A stretch of 64,000 nt of DNA from Hyphomicrobiales bacterium (GCA_900469625.1 UBXV01000007.1:538935-602934); one strand, 5' to 3'. Positions 1 to 11,300 are shown, numbered from the stretch's first letter. A program made the numbers and translations. The notes: generated by a model from the sequence alone, not told the origin.

Positions 1-1074
1 CGAGTCCAGCCGCTGGTTGATGCGATCGGGATCGGTCAGCGGCGACATCAGGCGCTCGGCCAGCAGCCGCGCGCCGCCGCTCGTCACCGTCCGGTCGAGC
101 GCCTTCAGCAGCGTGCCTTCGCGAGCGCCCGACAGTGTCTTGACCAGTTCCAAGTTGGCGCGCGTGGCCGGGTCGATGAACAGCGTCGAGGCAGCGCTCT
201 CGCGCTCGGGGGTGCCAAGGGCCGGACGTTCGGCAAACTGGGTCTTTTCGACATAGGAGATGGCAGCGGATGCCGCCGCCATTTCGGCGCGCGAGAAACT
301 GCCGAAACCGTCGAGCGTCTTGACGCCGAAGTAACGGGCGATGCGGCCCTCGGCCGTCGCGCTGTCGAAAAGCACCGCCGGCTGCGGCACTGCCACCCGG
401 CCGAGCACGTCGAAGACGGCGCGCAATTCCGGATCGTGGAAGACCGTATCGGCAAGGATCAGTTCGCGCGGCTCGATGCGCAGGATGTCGGCGAGAAGCC
501 GGCTCTCGGCCGTTTCGGCGAGCCGGAAGACGCCGGTCGAGATATCGATCCAGGCGAGCGCATAGGCCGGTTCCGAACCGCTCTTGATGCGCGCGAGCGC
601 CATCAGGTAGTTGGTCTCCGACGGCGAGAGCAGCTTCTCCTCGGTGATCGTTCCCGGCGTCACCAGCCGGACGACGTCGCGGCGCACGACGGATTTTCCG
701 CCGCGCTTCTTGGCTTCGGCCGGATCCTCGACCTGCTCGCAGACCGCGACGCGGAAGCCGAGACCGATCAGCTTCTGCAGATAATCGTCAGCTGCATGCA
801 CGGGAACCCCGCACATCGGGATTTCCTGCCCCATATGCTGCCCGCGTTTCGTCAAGGTGATGCCGAGCGCCTTCGACGCGTCGACCGCGTCCTGGAAGAA
901 CAGCTCGTAAAAGTCGCCCATGCGGTAGAACAGAAGCGAATCCGGGTTGTTCGCCTTGATCTCGATAAACTGTTCCATCATCGGCGTCGCAGTGGAACGG
1001 CTTTCCTCGCTCGCCAACTCGGCTACGGATAAAACCTCCCCCGCGCGGGTCGAATAGTCTGTCACGAAATTCAT
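1..1074 (-). CDS. mutS: DNA mismatch repair protein MutS, N-terminal part (gene runs off the window start)
   Basis: The first 358 codons of MutS, the ATPase that recognises mispaired bases and recruits MutL in mismatch repair. Translation from the ATG at 1074-1072 gives the mismatch-binding domain with the Phe-x-Glu wedge motif (F-Y-E at residues 55-57, within GDFYELF). It is followed by the [10 protein letters not shown] segment and the connector and lever regions, including [11 protein letters not shown]. The ATPase and C-terminal clamp lie outside the window, so integrity of the whole gene cannot be judged. It diverges from the malic enzyme gene across about 100 bp, so the two promoters must be back to back. 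The family assignment is secure from the continuous N-terminal similarity. Confidence 0.97.
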   Translation of the reverse strand, partial: MNFVTDYSTRAGEVLSVAELASEESRSTATPMMEQFIEIKANNPDSLLFYRMGDFYELFFQDAVDASKALGITLTKRGQHMGQEIPMCGVPVHAADDYLQKLIGLGFRVAVCEQVEDPAEAKKRGGKSVVRRDVVRLVTPGTITEEKLLSPSETNYLMALARIKSGSEPAYALAWIDISTGVFRLAETAESRLLADILRIEPRELILADTVFHDPELRAVFDVLGRVAVPQPAVLFDSATAEGRIARYFGVKTLDGFGSFSRAEMAAASAAISYVEKTQFAERPALGTPERESAASTLFIDPATRANLELVKTLSGAREGTLLKALDRTVTSGGARLLAERLMSPLTDPDRINQRLDS

Positions 1075-1177
1075 GATTGTTCCGAAAAAAGAGATGGCAC
1101 ACTATCGCCAAGCAAATATAGACGACAACCATAAAGAGGCGCCCCGGCAGGGTCGCCCACAGGAGGATAGAGGAAAC

Positions 1178-3463
<2,286 letters not shown>

Positions 3464-3491
3464 TCTCGCCGGCGGAAGCGTCCCGTTCTGA

Positions 3492-3522
3492 CACACCCTG
3501 CTCAGCAGATGAACAGGGTGTG
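3492..3522 (+). terminator. Hairpin downstream of the malic enzyme gene
   Basis: Perfect 9-bp inverted repeat CACACCCTG/CAGGGTGTG around a 13-nt loop, starting 28 nt after the malic enzyme stop codon. No clear T-run follows. It may be a weak terminator or 3'-end stabilising hairpin. Confidence 0.4.
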
Positions 3523-3554
3523 CTAAACTGAAACAGATACGGCGCGAGCTTTTC

Positions 3555-3637
3555 GCAAAAAAGAAGAGCTCGACAGCCCTGGGAAAGGCGTCGAGCTCAA
3601 TACATAATGGAAGACTTACTTCCTGTGCGATGAAATA
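3555..3637 (-). ncRNA. Candidate trans-acting small RNA, about 83 nt
   Basis: This AT-rich gap carries a complete transcription unit on the minus strand with no ORF. A promoter-like TTGAGA-N17-CTATCT (3672-3644) is followed 70-80 nt later by a 9-bp GAGCTCGAC/GTCGAGCTC hairpin and a run of Ts. The predicted RNA begins near 3637 and ends near 3555-3560. It also contains a small 5' hairpin (GGAAG/CTTCC). Size and layout fit alphaproteobacterial Hfq-type sRNAs. The approximately 77-nt MmgR (alpha-r8) sRNA of S. meliloti is a possible relative, but I cannot confirm that from memory. The alternative is that the hairpin only terminates olsB read-through. Confidence 0.6.
3556..3598 (-). terminator. 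Intrinsic terminator of the sRNA and/or olsB
   Basis: Perfect 9-bp stem GAGCTCGAC (3590-3598 read on minus) and GTCGAGCTC, with an internal short GCC/GGC pairing. It is followed on the minus strand by TTCTTTTTT. This is the strongest terminator in the gap and reads leftward only. Confidence 0.7.
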
Positions 3638-3643
3638 ATATGG

Positions 3644-3672
3644 AGATAGAGCGAAATATACGCCAATCTCAA
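3644..3672 (-). promoter_or_regulatory. Sigma-70-type promoter of the candidate sRNA
   Basis: On the minus strand, -35 TTGAGA (3672-3667) is separated by exactly 17 nt from -10 CTATCT (3649-3644). This matches the rhizobial CTTGAC-N17-CTATAT pattern well. Transcription would start near 3637, in the gap between olsB and the malic enzyme gene. Confidence 0.55.
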
Positions 3673-3811
3673 ATGAAGCTGGCGGTTCTCTCCGTTATTT
3701 ATTTTATTATTTCGTGATAAAACTGAAACAGTGCTTGACATGACTATTCCCTCTTTCAGGCGAAGAAGTCAAAGCCATCCTTAATATCTGGTTAATTACG
3801 TCAGCTGGCTG

Positions 3812-4702
3812 TCAGGATACCGAAGTCGCAAAGCGCCCGGCGTCGGCGCCGTAGTAATTCAGGTAACGGCCGGAGATGTTGCTGATCGGCAGGACGATCA
3901 ACACATCGGTGGTGCGGAATGCGTGGTCGACGACAGCGCCGTCCCCGACCATGGCCCCCAGACGCATGTAGCCCTTGATCAATGGCGGCAAGGCGGCCAG
4001 CGCCTTCTTCGGATTGATGGCCTCGACCGGCATCATATCCATGGTCCGGTGCAGTTCCGGCCGAGCGCCGACGACCCATTCGTCGCGCACACGGATATTG
4101 TGATGCAGGAAGGACAGCGCCAGCGCGTGTTCGGCCGGAATGGTGCCCGGAAACGAGCCGCAACCGAACATGGCATCGACACCGTATCGGAGCGCGTAGG
4201 CCCAGTTGCCCTGCCAGAGCAGTTCCACCGTGCGCTTGGTGCGATACTCGGGCAGCACGCAGGAGCGACCAAGCTCCATGAAGCGCTTTTTGGGATGGCG
4301 CGAGACCAGGGCTCCGACATCGAACTCCGAAGCGGAGTAGAAGCCACCCGCCCGCTCGGCCACATCCTGGCGCAAAAGGCGATAGGTGCCGACGATCTGA
4401 TCTTCCGGGTCGCCCTCGATGGCCGTGTCGAGAACCAGCAAGTGATCGCAGACAGCATCCCAGCTGTCGACGTCGCGCTTGCGACGGTCGAGCTCGGGGC
4501 CGACCTGCGCCTTCATCTCCTCGACAAAGACCTTGTAGCGCACGGCCTGCGCCGCATCGATCTCAGATGCGTTGCGCGCAAGTCGGGTCTCAAGATTGGC
4601 TATTCGGCCGAGAACGTCGGTCGCCGGGGCGGTCATTGTCTTGCCGACGCAAGCCTGAGAAGTGTCTACCACGCTCGTCGAATCCAGAAGCTCGATCGTC
4701 AT
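3812..4702 (-). CDS. olsB: L-ornithine N(alpha)-acyltransferase OlsB (ornithine lipid synthesis)
   Basis: Transfers a 3-hydroxyacyl group from acyl carrier protein to ornithine, the first step of phosphorus-free ornithine lipid synthesis at the inner membrane. The 296-residue product has the GNAT-like hemolysin/OlsB fold, with the conserved segments AVRYKVFVEEM, FMELGRSCVLPEYR and GCGSFPG. The ATG at 4702 has GGGA eight bases upstream; the ATG at 4711 adds three residues and lacks a ribosome site. It lies downstream of, and in the same direction as, the hybrid kinase, across a 122-bp gap that could hold its own promoter. I saw no convincing Pho box there, although ornithine lipids are phosphate-regulated in relatives. 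Confidence 0.92.
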   Translation of the reverse strand: MTIELLDSTSVVDTSQACVGKTMTAPATDVLGRIANLETRLARNASEIDAAQAVRYKVFVEEMKAQVGPELDRRKRDVDSWDAVCDHLLVLDTAIEGDPEDQIVGTYRLLRQDVAERAGGFYSASEFDVGALVSRHPKKRFMELGRSCVLPEYRTKRTVELLWQGNWAYALRYGVDAMFGCGSFPGTIPAEHALALSFLHHNIRVRDEWVVGARPELHRTMDMMPVEAINPKKALAALPPLIKGYMRLGAMVGDGAVVDHAFRTTDVLIVLPISNISGRYLNYYGADAGRFATSVS

Positions 4703-4824
4703 CCGCGTCATCCCGAATCATTCGTATCTGCCGGGCTTAGACCACGTTTCTGCAACAACATAGTGACATGAAAACGGCGCACAACCCCCGCTTCGATGCG
4801 CCGATACCGTTACGACTTCGGCGG

Positions 4825-7092
4825 TTACCGTAACTCGACAAGGCGCCCTATTTCCGCCATCAGCCGTTGCGGATCCGCGGGTTTCGGCAGTACGGTGTCA
4901 GCGCCGGCCTCGATGAGCCTATCCTTCACCTCCAGCCGTGCGTCCGATGTCAGCACGATCACCGGAAGGCGCCGGTCGGATTGCATCGCCTCCCTCTCGC
5001 GCAGGCGCTTCAGCATCGAAAATCCGTCGCCGCCGGGCATATTGAGATCGGTGACCAGCAACGCCGGCATCGCCTCGACACCAGGGCCGCCACCCGAAAG
5101 AACGCGATCGACAGCGACGAAATCGGTGACCACCTGGACCGCCTGTCCCGCGCGCTGCAGGACGGTGCGCACGATCAGCGCATTGACGGGATCGTCTTCC
5201 GCCAGGAGGATGCCGCGCGGGCTCGCCCTGACGGGCGCAATCGTCGGTTCCTCGCGAAGGATCGGCCGGTTGTCGTTGATGGCGTCGCGCTTTTCAATGC
5301 CCTTCAGCCGACCGAGCAGCACCTCGACCAGCGACTTCTCGCGCAAGGGGCGGATGAGCCAGGCCTCGTAGCCGTCCATCTGGTCGACCGGATGGTTGTT
5401 GCGCTCCTCCGGATTGATCAGGTAGGTGCGGCGCAGGTCAAGGCGGGCAACGGCCGGCTGCAACGCCAGAAGCTGCCTGAACTGGCCGGCGTGGCGATGG
5501 TCGACGATGATGTCCGTCAACGGCGCGCCGCCTGCGAACACGTCGGAAAAGACGTTCTGGGCTGCCGCCAGCGTCGTTGCCCGATGGCAGCGACCGCCAA
5601 GCGTGGCGATGGTGGCCGAGAGTGCTGCGGACGCAGGTCCGTCCGGCGCCATCACCAGCACATGCGAGCGGGCGAGCCGCTGGCGCCGATCCGCCGTTAC
5701 CCGCTCGACTTCGGCAAGCGGCAGGCGGATCTCAAAGCGACTGCCGCGTCCGGGCGCGCTCGAAGCCGTGAGGCTGCCACCGCACGCCTGCATGATCCGA
5801 CGCGAGATCGCCAGGCCGAGACCGGTGCCCTTGGCACGCTGCTCGTCGCTACCGGCCTGCTCGAACTCGTCGAAGATGCGCTTCAACTCGTCGCCCGACA
5901 TGCCCGGGCCGGTGTCGTCGATCAGGATGCGAACGCAATCCTCGACGATATCGGCGCTGACGAACACTCCCCCGACCTCGGTGAACTTGACCGCGTTGCC
6001 TATGACGTTGAACAGCACCTGGCGCAGCCGCGCCGCATCGAACTCCATCAGCGCCGGCACGTCCGCGGTCACGGTCGCACCGATCTCGATGCCCTTTTCG
6101 TGGGCGCGATTGGACAGCATCTCGACGACGCTTTCGATGACGCTGCGCGGATCCTGGCGCGATGGCCGGAACTGGAAACGGCCGGCAGACAGCGACGAGA
6201 AGTCGATCAGATCCTCGACGAGCTGCACCAGCGCATGGCCGGACTGCTGCATGCCGGCCAGATAGTTTTTCTGTTCGCTCGACAGTCGGGTCTGGCCGAG
6301 CAGGTGGCTCATGCCGAGGATGCCGGACAGCGGCGTGCGGATCTCGTGGCTGACGGTTGCGAGCAGCCGCGACTTTGCCTGGCTTGCCTCTTCGGCGCGG
6401 CGGCGGGCGTCTTCGCGTTCACGCGCCGCGCGGGCCTCTTCGGTCACGTCGCGCGCGATGCTGTGGCGCATCAGCCGGCCGCTGGCCGGATCCCTTGCAA
6501 TGACGTCGTGCCAATCGTAGAGGCGCAAGCCTTCCGGAGCGGCTGTGCGCACGAGGTAGTGATTCGGCTCGATCTTCGGCTCGAAACTCAGCCCGATGGC
6601 GGCGCAGGTCAGTCCGCGCGCATCGTCGAGGCCGCAGGCCCGATGAAACGCGGCGTTGGCATGAACGATCTTGCCGTCCATTCCCCGCGTGATCGCGATA
6701 TCGCCGAGTGCATCATGGATGGTCGCAAGCAGTGCCGAGGTTTCCTGGCGATCCCAGTCGCCGTCCCGCCTTGCTTCTGCGCTCCGTCCGTCACTGTCGG
6801 CAGCCCTGATGCCATCGGCAACCAGCAGAAGCACGCCCGCAAGACCCGCCGCCGCGACGGCTGCGGAAAACAGATAGAGACCGGCGGCGATGCCCATTGC
6901 CAGCACCAGACCGGAGGCGATGACGCCGAGAGATGCCAGCGAAAGACGGCGAAGCGCGAACCCCGATGCGGCGGACTTGCCCATCGTACCAGTGCTGTCG
7001 GCAGCGCCGCCGACGGGCAACGCGCCGCCGCTTCGGGCTTGCGCACCGAACCCGGATTCGATCTGCTCTAGCAATCGTGACGGCTCACTCAT
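4825..7092 (-). CDS. Membrane-anchored hybrid sensor histidine kinase with two receiver-type domains
   Basis: A 755-residue hybrid kinase. It has two hydrophobic segments near residues 50-92, a PAS-like sensor domain (about 118-215), a HisKA domain with phospho-acceptor His249 (SHEIRTPL) and a HATPase domain (N-box N366, DDTGPGM 392-398, GTGLGL 422-427). A degenerate receiver-like region (about 475-597) follows, then a true receiver (about 626-750) with the acidic pair in AEDD, acceptor Asp682 (TDLNMPG) and Lys737. The middle domain lacks a normal acidic pocket and probably acts structurally. No separate response regulator gene is adjacent, so output may pass through a phosphotransfer protein elsewhere. 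Its signal is unknown. Confidence 0.9.
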   Translation of the reverse strand: MSEPSRLLEQIESGFGAQARSGGALPVGGAADSTGTMGKSAASGFALRRLSLASLGVIASGLVLAMGIAAGLYLFSAAVAAAGLAGVLLLVADGIRAADSDGRSAEARRDGDWDRQETSALLATIHDALGDIAITRGMDGKIVHANAAFHRACGLDDARGLTCAAIGLSFEPKIEPNHYLVRTAAPEGLRLYDWHDVIARDPASGRLMRHSIARDVTEEARAAREREDARRRAEEASQAKSRLLATVSHEIRTPLSGILGMSHLLGQTRLSSEQKNYLAGMQQSGHALVQLVEDLIDFSSLSAGRFQFRPSRQDPRSVIESVVEMLSNRAHEKGIEIGATVTADVPALMEFDAARLRQVLFNVIGNAVKFTEVGGVFVSADIVEDCVRILIDDTGPGMSGDELKRIFDEFEQAGSDEQRAKGTGLGLAISRRIMQACGGSLTASSAPGRGSRFEIRLPLAEVERVTADRRQRLARSHVLVMAPDGPASAALSATIATLGGRCHRATTLAAAQNVFSDVFAGGAPLTDIIVDHRHAGQFRQLLALQPAVARLDLRRTYLINPEERNNHPVDQMDGYEAWLIRPLREKSLVEVLLGRLKGIEKRDAINDNRPILREEPTIAPVRASPRGILLAEDDPVNALIVRTVLQRAGQAVQVVTDFVAVDRVLSGGGPGVEAMPALLVTDLNMPGGDGFSMLKRLREREAMQSDRRLPVIVLTSDARLEVKDRLIEAGADTVLPKPADPQRLMAEIGRLVELR

Positions 7093-7147
7093 GCCATCCG
7101 GCTAACACGCCAAGCGTTCGAAATGGCTTCAGCGCTTCGATAAAATC

Positions 7148-7639
7148 TTAAGCTTTGGCCTTTTTTGACTGCAGGAGCTCATCGAGAATGATCGCGCCGG
7201 CGCCGATGCTGATGAACGTGTCGGCAAGATTGAACACCGCGAACGACCATGTCTGCGTGTAAAACAGGATGTAGTCGATGACGTAGCCGAAGATCAGCCG
7301 GTCGACCAGGTTTCCAAGCGCACCGGCGATGATCAGGGCATAGCCGAGATGCGCGAAGAACCGGTCCTTCGGCGTGCGCCGCCACAGCCACAAGACGAAG
7401 GCAACGACGATCAGACGCATGCCGACGATGAACCAGCCTTCCATGCCCGACAGCATCGAGAAGGCGACGCCGTAATTGTAGGTCCGGTAGAGCGCCAGCA
7501 TCGGCATGACCGGAACCGCTTCATTGAACGGCAGATAGGCCTCGACCAGATACTTGATCAACTGGTCGGCGGCGAGCGCCAGCGCGATGAAGATGGCGAT
7601 CGGCAGCGGCCTTGAAAACAACACCTGCTTTTCGCTCAT
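7148..7639 (-). CDS. lspA: Lipoprotein signal peptidase (signal peptidase II)
   Basis: Cleaves signal peptides from diacylglyceryl-modified prolipoproteins in the inner membrane. The product has 163 residues and four predicted membrane helices, the usual size. The two catalytic aspartates lie in the family motifs NLVDRL and FNLADTFI, and the YNYGVAFS segment is also typical. Its ATG overlaps the stop codon of the upstream methyltransferase gene (ATGA), indicating translational coupling in a run of three genes. A 55-bp gap then separates it from the hybrid kinase start. Confidence 0.96.
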   Translation of the reverse strand: MSEKQVLFSRPLPIAIFIALALAADQLIKYLVEAYLPFNEAVPVMPMLALYRTYNYGVAFSMLSGMEGWFIVGMRLIVVAFVLWLWRRTPKDRFFAHLGYALIIAGALGNLVDRLIFGYVIDYILFYTQTWSFAVFNLADTFISIGAGAIILDELLQSKKAKA

Positions 7640-8496
7640 GCGCGGGCATCCAGCGCCAGGAGATGACGCCGCGCCTCAAACAGCATGATGCCGGTGGCGA
7701 TCGCCAGATTGAGAGAATCGGCGCGACCGGCCTGCGGAATGCGGGCAAGCGCGCCTGCCTCGCGGGCGAGCTCCTCGGGAAGGCCGGCCTGCTCGTTGCC
7801 CATCAGCAGCACGACGGGCTTCGATTTGTAGTCGATGGTGCGGTAGTCGACCGAACCGGCGAGATGGGTCGCCACGACCTTCACCCCTGCCTGCTTCTGC
7901 CATTTGACGAAATCGTCGGCGCTGGCGCGCACCACCGGCATGGCGAAGACCGAACCCATGGTCGCCCGCACGGTTTCGAGCGAGAAGGGATCGGTCGTTT
8001 CTCCGATGAGAATGATGCCTGAGGCACCGGCCGCGTCGGCCGTGCGGATGATCGTGCCGAGATTGCCGGGATCGCGAACCCGGTCGAGCGCCACGTAGGT
8101 CTCGCCGAGCTCGGGGCGGATTTCCTTCAGCGCCCGGTAGCGCTGCTCGAAGATGCCGACGACCATCTGCGGATTGTCGCGCCGGGTGATCGTCGCGAGC
8201 ACCTTCTCGCTGACTTCGAGCACGAGCCCGCCGCGGGCGAAGGTCTTTGCCGCCACTTGTTCCACATGTGGCTTGCCCTTGGCCGCCTTGGCATAGATCA
8301 GCGTCTTGATCTTCCAGCCGAGATCGAGCGCATCGATCACCAGCTTCAGGCCTTCGGCCATGAAGGACCGCGTCTCGTCGCGGTGCTTCTTCTGCGCCAG
8401 CAGCTTGATGTCCTTGATGATCGGATTGGTGAGGCTGGTGACTTCCTTCACCTGCCCGACACGGCCCGCGCCGTGTTCGCTTCTGTCATTGCTCAT
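7636..8496 (-). CDS. SpoU/TrmH-family RNA 2'-O-ribose methyltransferase
   Basis: A 286-residue SPOUT-class RNA methyltransferase. The N-terminal SpoU substrate-binding domain covers about residues 20-110. The catalytic trefoil-knot domain carries the three family motifs: [32 protein letters not shown] and [17 protein letters not shown]. These predict S-adenosylmethionine-dependent 2'-O-methylation of rRNA or tRNA; the target nucleotide cannot be told from sequence. Its ATG overlaps the TAA of the upstream methyltransferase by one base (TAATG) and its stop overlaps lspA, so all three are probably cotranscribed. Confidence 0.92.
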   Translation of the reverse strand: MSNDRSEHGAGRVGQVKEVTSLTNPIIKDIKLLAQKKHRDETRSFMAEGLKLVIDALDLGWKIKTLIYAKAAKGKPHVEQVAAKTFARGGLVLEVSEKVLATITRRDNPQMVVGIFEQRYRALKEIRPELGETYVALDRVRDPGNLGTIIRTADAAGASGIILIGETTDPFSLETVRATMGSVFAMPVVRASADDFVKWQKQAGVKVVATHLAGSVDYRTIDYKSKPVVLLMGNEQAGLPEELAREAGALARIPQAGRADSLNLAIATGIMLFEARRHLLALDARA

Positions 8497-9722
8497 TACG
8501 GCACCCAGCGGCTGAAGAGAGAGGTCGAAAGCGCCCGTCCCGGCTCGCGGCCGTCGAGCCCGCCTTCGCGGATGATGAGTTCACCGGATTCGACCCGACC
8601 ACCACGCCCGCGCATCGTCTCGCGCATCAATTCATGGATCGAGTAGAAGCTGGCGCGGATCGAGTAGGCGGTCAGCACCAGACCGCGGGCCTCGGGCGAC
8701 AGGATTTCGCGGCAGATGTCGAGCATCGCCGCCAGATGGTCGAACAGCTGCCAGACCTCGCCGTTCGGGCCGCGCCCGAACTTCGGCGGATCGGTCAGGA
8801 TAATATCGTAGCGGCTGCCGCGACGTTCCTCGCGCTGGATGAACTTCATCGCGTCGTCGCAGATCCAGCGGATCGGCAGCTTTTCCGCACGCGCCAGCGC
8901 CTGGTTTTCCCGGGCCCAGCCGATCGCCTTCTTCGAGGCGTCGACATGGGTGACCTCGGCACCGGCTTTTGCGGCGATCAGCGAGGCGACGCCGGTATAG
9001 CCGAAGAGGTTTAGAACCTTGAGCGGACGGCGCGACGCCTCGACCTGGTCTTTCACCCAGCTCCAATGGGCGAGCTGCTCGGGAAAGACGCCGACATGGC
9101 GGAAGGAGGTGAAACGGCCGTGGAACTCGGTGCCCAGAAGCTGCATCGGCCAGGTTTCGCCAAGAACCGCGCCAGGAAAGCGCCAGCGGCCCATGCCGTC
9201 TTCGTCGGTGTCGCCGGTGAAGATCGCATCCGCGTTTTCCCAGACGCTGTCGGGCAGGGTTCGCGGCCACAGCGCCTGCGCTTCCGGCCGCACGATGCGG
9301 TAAGGCCCGTACTGCTCGAGCTTTTCACCGGCGCCGCTATCGATCAGATGGTAGCCGGAAACACCCGATGTTTCGAGAATGAGCGGGATCTGCTCGCCGG
9401 GCTTGTCGCCAGTGCGCCGCGCAATGACGCGCGCAGGCGCCTCGTTTTCGGGCTGCGTGCGCGATGGCCGCTCGCGCGGTTCGGCGGCTTTCACCGTGGC
9501 CTGCGCTGCCGCGCGCTCCTTGAACTCGCCGGCCTTGGCAAATGGCGGACGCTTCTTTTCCTGGCGTGCACCGCCACGCGCCTCTGCACCGCGGCCCTTC
9601 GCCGTCGTCACGGAGGCATTCTTCGACCGCCGGTCCTTTTCCTTCACGCTGAGATCCCTGGGCTTTGTTTTGTCACGAGGCGCTACCCTCCCGAATATCG
9701 GATGCAGACGGGCCGGCGCCAT
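8496..9722 (-). CDS. Class I SAM-dependent methyltransferase (RlmI-like), basic N-terminal extension
   Basis: The C-terminal two thirds form a Rossmann-fold methyltransferase. It has the SAM-binding motif LNLFGYTG, an acidic ribose-binding loop (VDAS) and the catalytic motif TDPPKFGRG. The DPPKF form is typical of the RlmI/RlmK 23S rRNA cytosine/guanine methyltransferase group. The first 110 residues are unusually rich in Arg, Lys, Ala and Glu, look disordered, and may be partly untranslated. The start is uncertain because no ribosome site marks the ATG at 9722. The gene heads the overlapping methyltransferase-methyltransferase-lspA run. The substrate is inferred to be RNA. Confidence 0.82.
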   Translation of the reverse strand: MAPARLHPIFGRVAPRDKTKPRDLSVKEKDRRSKNASVTTAKGRGAEARGGARQEKKRPPFAKAGEFKERAAAQATVKAAEPRERPSRTQPENEAPARVIARRTGDKPGEQIPLILETSGVSGYHLIDSGAGEKLEQYGPYRIVRPEAQALWPRTLPDSVWENADAIFTGDTDEDGMGRWRFPGAVLGETWPMQLLGTEFHGRFTSFRHVGVFPEQLAHWSWVKDQVEASRRPLKVLNLFGYTGVASLIAAKAGAEVTHVDASKKAIGWARENQALARAEKLPIRWICDDAMKFIQREERRGSRYDIILTDPPKFGRGPNGEVWQLFDHLAAMLDICREILSPEARGLVLTAYSIRASFYSIHELMRETMRGRGGRVESGELIIREGGLDGREPGRALSTSLFSRWVP

Positions 9723-9783
9723 GAGGTATGCCGCCGCACCCCGAATTACGAGGCAAGGCGTGTTCTATCGGTGCAAATAGCAC

Positions 9784-9837
9784 CGCTCCCGCTCTTGGCA
9801 AAGCCGTTTCCGATTTGCCAAGATCGTGGCGGGAGCG
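9784..9837. repeat. Long imperfect inverted repeat in the divergent gap
   Basis: Arms 9784-9802 (CGCTCCCGC then TCTTGGCAAA) and 9814-9837 pair over 19 bp, interrupted by a single 5-nt bulge (TCGTG), around an 11-nt loop. It lies in the 239-bp gap between the divergent methyltransferase and CoxG-like genes. It has no T-run, so it is not an ordinary terminator. It could be a leader RNA structure, a protein-binding site or a small repeat element. Confidence 0.6.
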
Positions 9838-9961
9838 AGATTTGCAACGACGCATCGGCCGACATCAAGCGTTCAGAAACATTGTAAAGCGAATTCAAGG
9901 GATTACATGACCCCTAGCGCATCCCTGCCGATGCGCGACACCGTCAACGGGAGGAAACCGC

Positions 9962-10420
9962 ATGGACATGACCGGCGAAGAACGCATCCTGGCACCGCGC
10001 GACGCCGTGTGGCGCGGCCTCAACGACCCCGAAATCCTGAAGCGATGCATCCCGGGCTGTCAGTCGATCGAGATGAAATCACCGACCGAACTTTCCGCCG
10101 TCGTCAAGATCAAGATCGGCCCGGTTTCAGCGACCTTCAGCGGCGATGTCACGCTTTCAAACCTCAACCCGCCGGAAAGCTACACGATCTCCGGAGAGGG
10201 CAAGGGCGGTATCGCCGGCTTTGCCAAGGGTGGCGCGGATGTGACGCTCGTCGACGACGGCGCCGAAACGGTGCTGCGCTACGACGTCAAGGCACAGATC
10301 GGCGGCAAGCTGGCGCAGCTCGGTTCGCGGCTCGTCGATTCCACCGCCAAGAAGCTGGCTCAGCAGTTTTTCAGTGATTTCGTCGTTGCGGTCGGCGGCC
10401 CGGCGCAAGCGGCGAGCTGA
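9962..10420 (+). CDS. CoxG/SRPBCC-family protein (carbon monoxide dehydrogenase subunit G-like)
   Basis: A 152-residue SRPBCC (START-like) fold protein of the CoxG family. Typical features are the N-terminal Trp-x-Gly-Leu-Asn-Asp-Pro-Glu helix (WRGLNDPEILKRCIPGC), the GPVSATFSGDVTL strand and the GGKLAQLGSRLVDSTAKKL helix. CoxG proteins anchor or help assemble molybdenum hydroxylases at the membrane. No coxS/M/L-type genes lie nearby, so the role here is open. The start is well supported by GGGAGGAAACCGC before the ATG. The gene converges with the LapA-like gene, with only 21 bp between the two stop codons. Confidence 0.85.
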   Translation: MDMTGEERILAPRDAVWRGLNDPEILKRCIPGCQSIEMKSPTELSAVVKIKIGPVSATFSGDVTLSNLNPPESYTISGEGKGGIAGFAKGGADVTLVDDGAETVLRYDVKAQIGGKLAQLGSRLVDSTAKKLAQQFFSDFVVAVGGPAQAAS

Positions 10421-10441
10421 CGGGCGGGGCGCCGCCGGCCC

Positions 10442-10786
10442 TCAGTTTTGCGGGGCGGCGAGCGTTGCCTGGGTGGCCAGCTTTTCCGCCTGGCTGCGGT
10501 GCTTTTCGGCCTCGCGATGCCATTTCGCGGCTTCGCTCGCCTCATTGCGGGCGCGCCGGCGGTATTTGCCCTGGGTGAACCAGGTGGCAGCGGCGCCCAG
10601 GATCAGGCCGACGACGACGGCCAGAAGCAGGAAAACGAAGAACGGCGCACTGACGGACAGCACACTGTCTTCGGGCATGAATGGGTTGAGTGCGAGCGTG
10701 ACGCTCTGACGATTGGCGACACTGAGCACGATCAGGATGACGCCGACCGGAATGAGCACAACGATGTTGATCAGTTTCTTGAGCAT
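10442..10786 (-). CDS. LapA-domain (DUF1049) inner-membrane protein
   Basis: A 114-residue protein with two membrane helices (about 5-25 and 45-70), then a charged, probably coiled-coil cytoplasmic tail rich in Ala, Lys, Glu and Arg. The arrangement, including the RQSVTLALNPF segment between the helices, fits the lipopolysaccharide assembly protein A domain family (LapA/YciS). In enterobacteria YciS partners YciM in controlling LpxC turnover. No YciM homologue is adjacent here, so function is by family only. It follows ihfB in the same direction across an 82-bp gap. Confidence 0.82.
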   Translation of the reverse strand: MLKKLINIVVLIPVGVILIVLSVANRQSVTLALNPFMPEDSVLSVSAPFFVFLLLAVVVGLILGAAATWFTQGKYRRRARNEASEAAKWHREAEKHRSQAEKLATQATLAAPQN

Positions 10787-10868
10787 TCAGCCGCTCCTTT
10801 TTTCCGAATTGGCGCACCCGCGCGGTCCGCGACGGTCAATCCGGAGTCATGACGATCGGGCGGGATGA

Positions 10869-11171
10869 TCAGTCTTCATCGTCCTCGTTCATGCCCGGGT
10901 TCAAGCGCTCGCGCAGTTCCTTGCCGGTCTTGAAGAACGGAACCCACTTTTCCTCGACGAAGACGGAATCGCCGGTGCGCGGGTTGCGACCGGAGCGCGA
11001 CGGCCGGTTCTTGACCGAGAATGCACCGAAACCCCGCAGCTCGACACGGTTTCCGGCAGCCAGCGCATCTGTGATCTCATCGAGCACCGCGTTGACGATG
11101 TTTTCGACGTCACGGTGGTAGAGATGCGGATTGCGAGCTGCAACAATCTGCACCAGTTCTGACTTGATCAC
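10869..11171 (-). CDS. ihfB: Integration host factor subunit beta
   Basis: A 100-residue HU/IHF-family DNA-bending protein. The DNA-intercalating loop NPRTGDSV and the N-terminal helices ([15 protein letters not shown]) place it with IHF-beta rather than HU. Together with an alpha subunit encoded elsewhere it bends DNA at promoters, notably sigma-54-dependent ones, and rpoN lies 4 kb away. The tail ends in an acidic DEDD-like stretch. It follows sppA in the same direction with a 129-bp gap, a common rhizobial arrangement. Confidence 0.96.
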   Translation of the reverse strand: MIKSELVQIVAARNPHLYHRDVENIVNAVLDEITDALAAGNRVELRGFGAFSVKNRPSRSGRNPRTGDSVFVEEKWVPFFKTGKELRERLNPGMNEDDED

Positions 11172-11300
11172 TGTCGCCCCCTTAAATTCTTGTTTGTTTT
11201 GCTTTTTCGGCCTGCACTGTGATTACCGCAAGAATATGGCCGGTGCTTGGCTGGCGCAAGCGACCATGTCACGGATCAGGCTGGGCATATGCTGCCATCC

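Noticed and set aside
4867..7071. 734-codon open frame on the plus strand opposite the hybrid kinase
   Set aside because: It is the antisense shadow of a GC-rich gene; its Arg/His/Gln-rich product has no family features or ribosome site, while the minus strand encodes a complete kinase.
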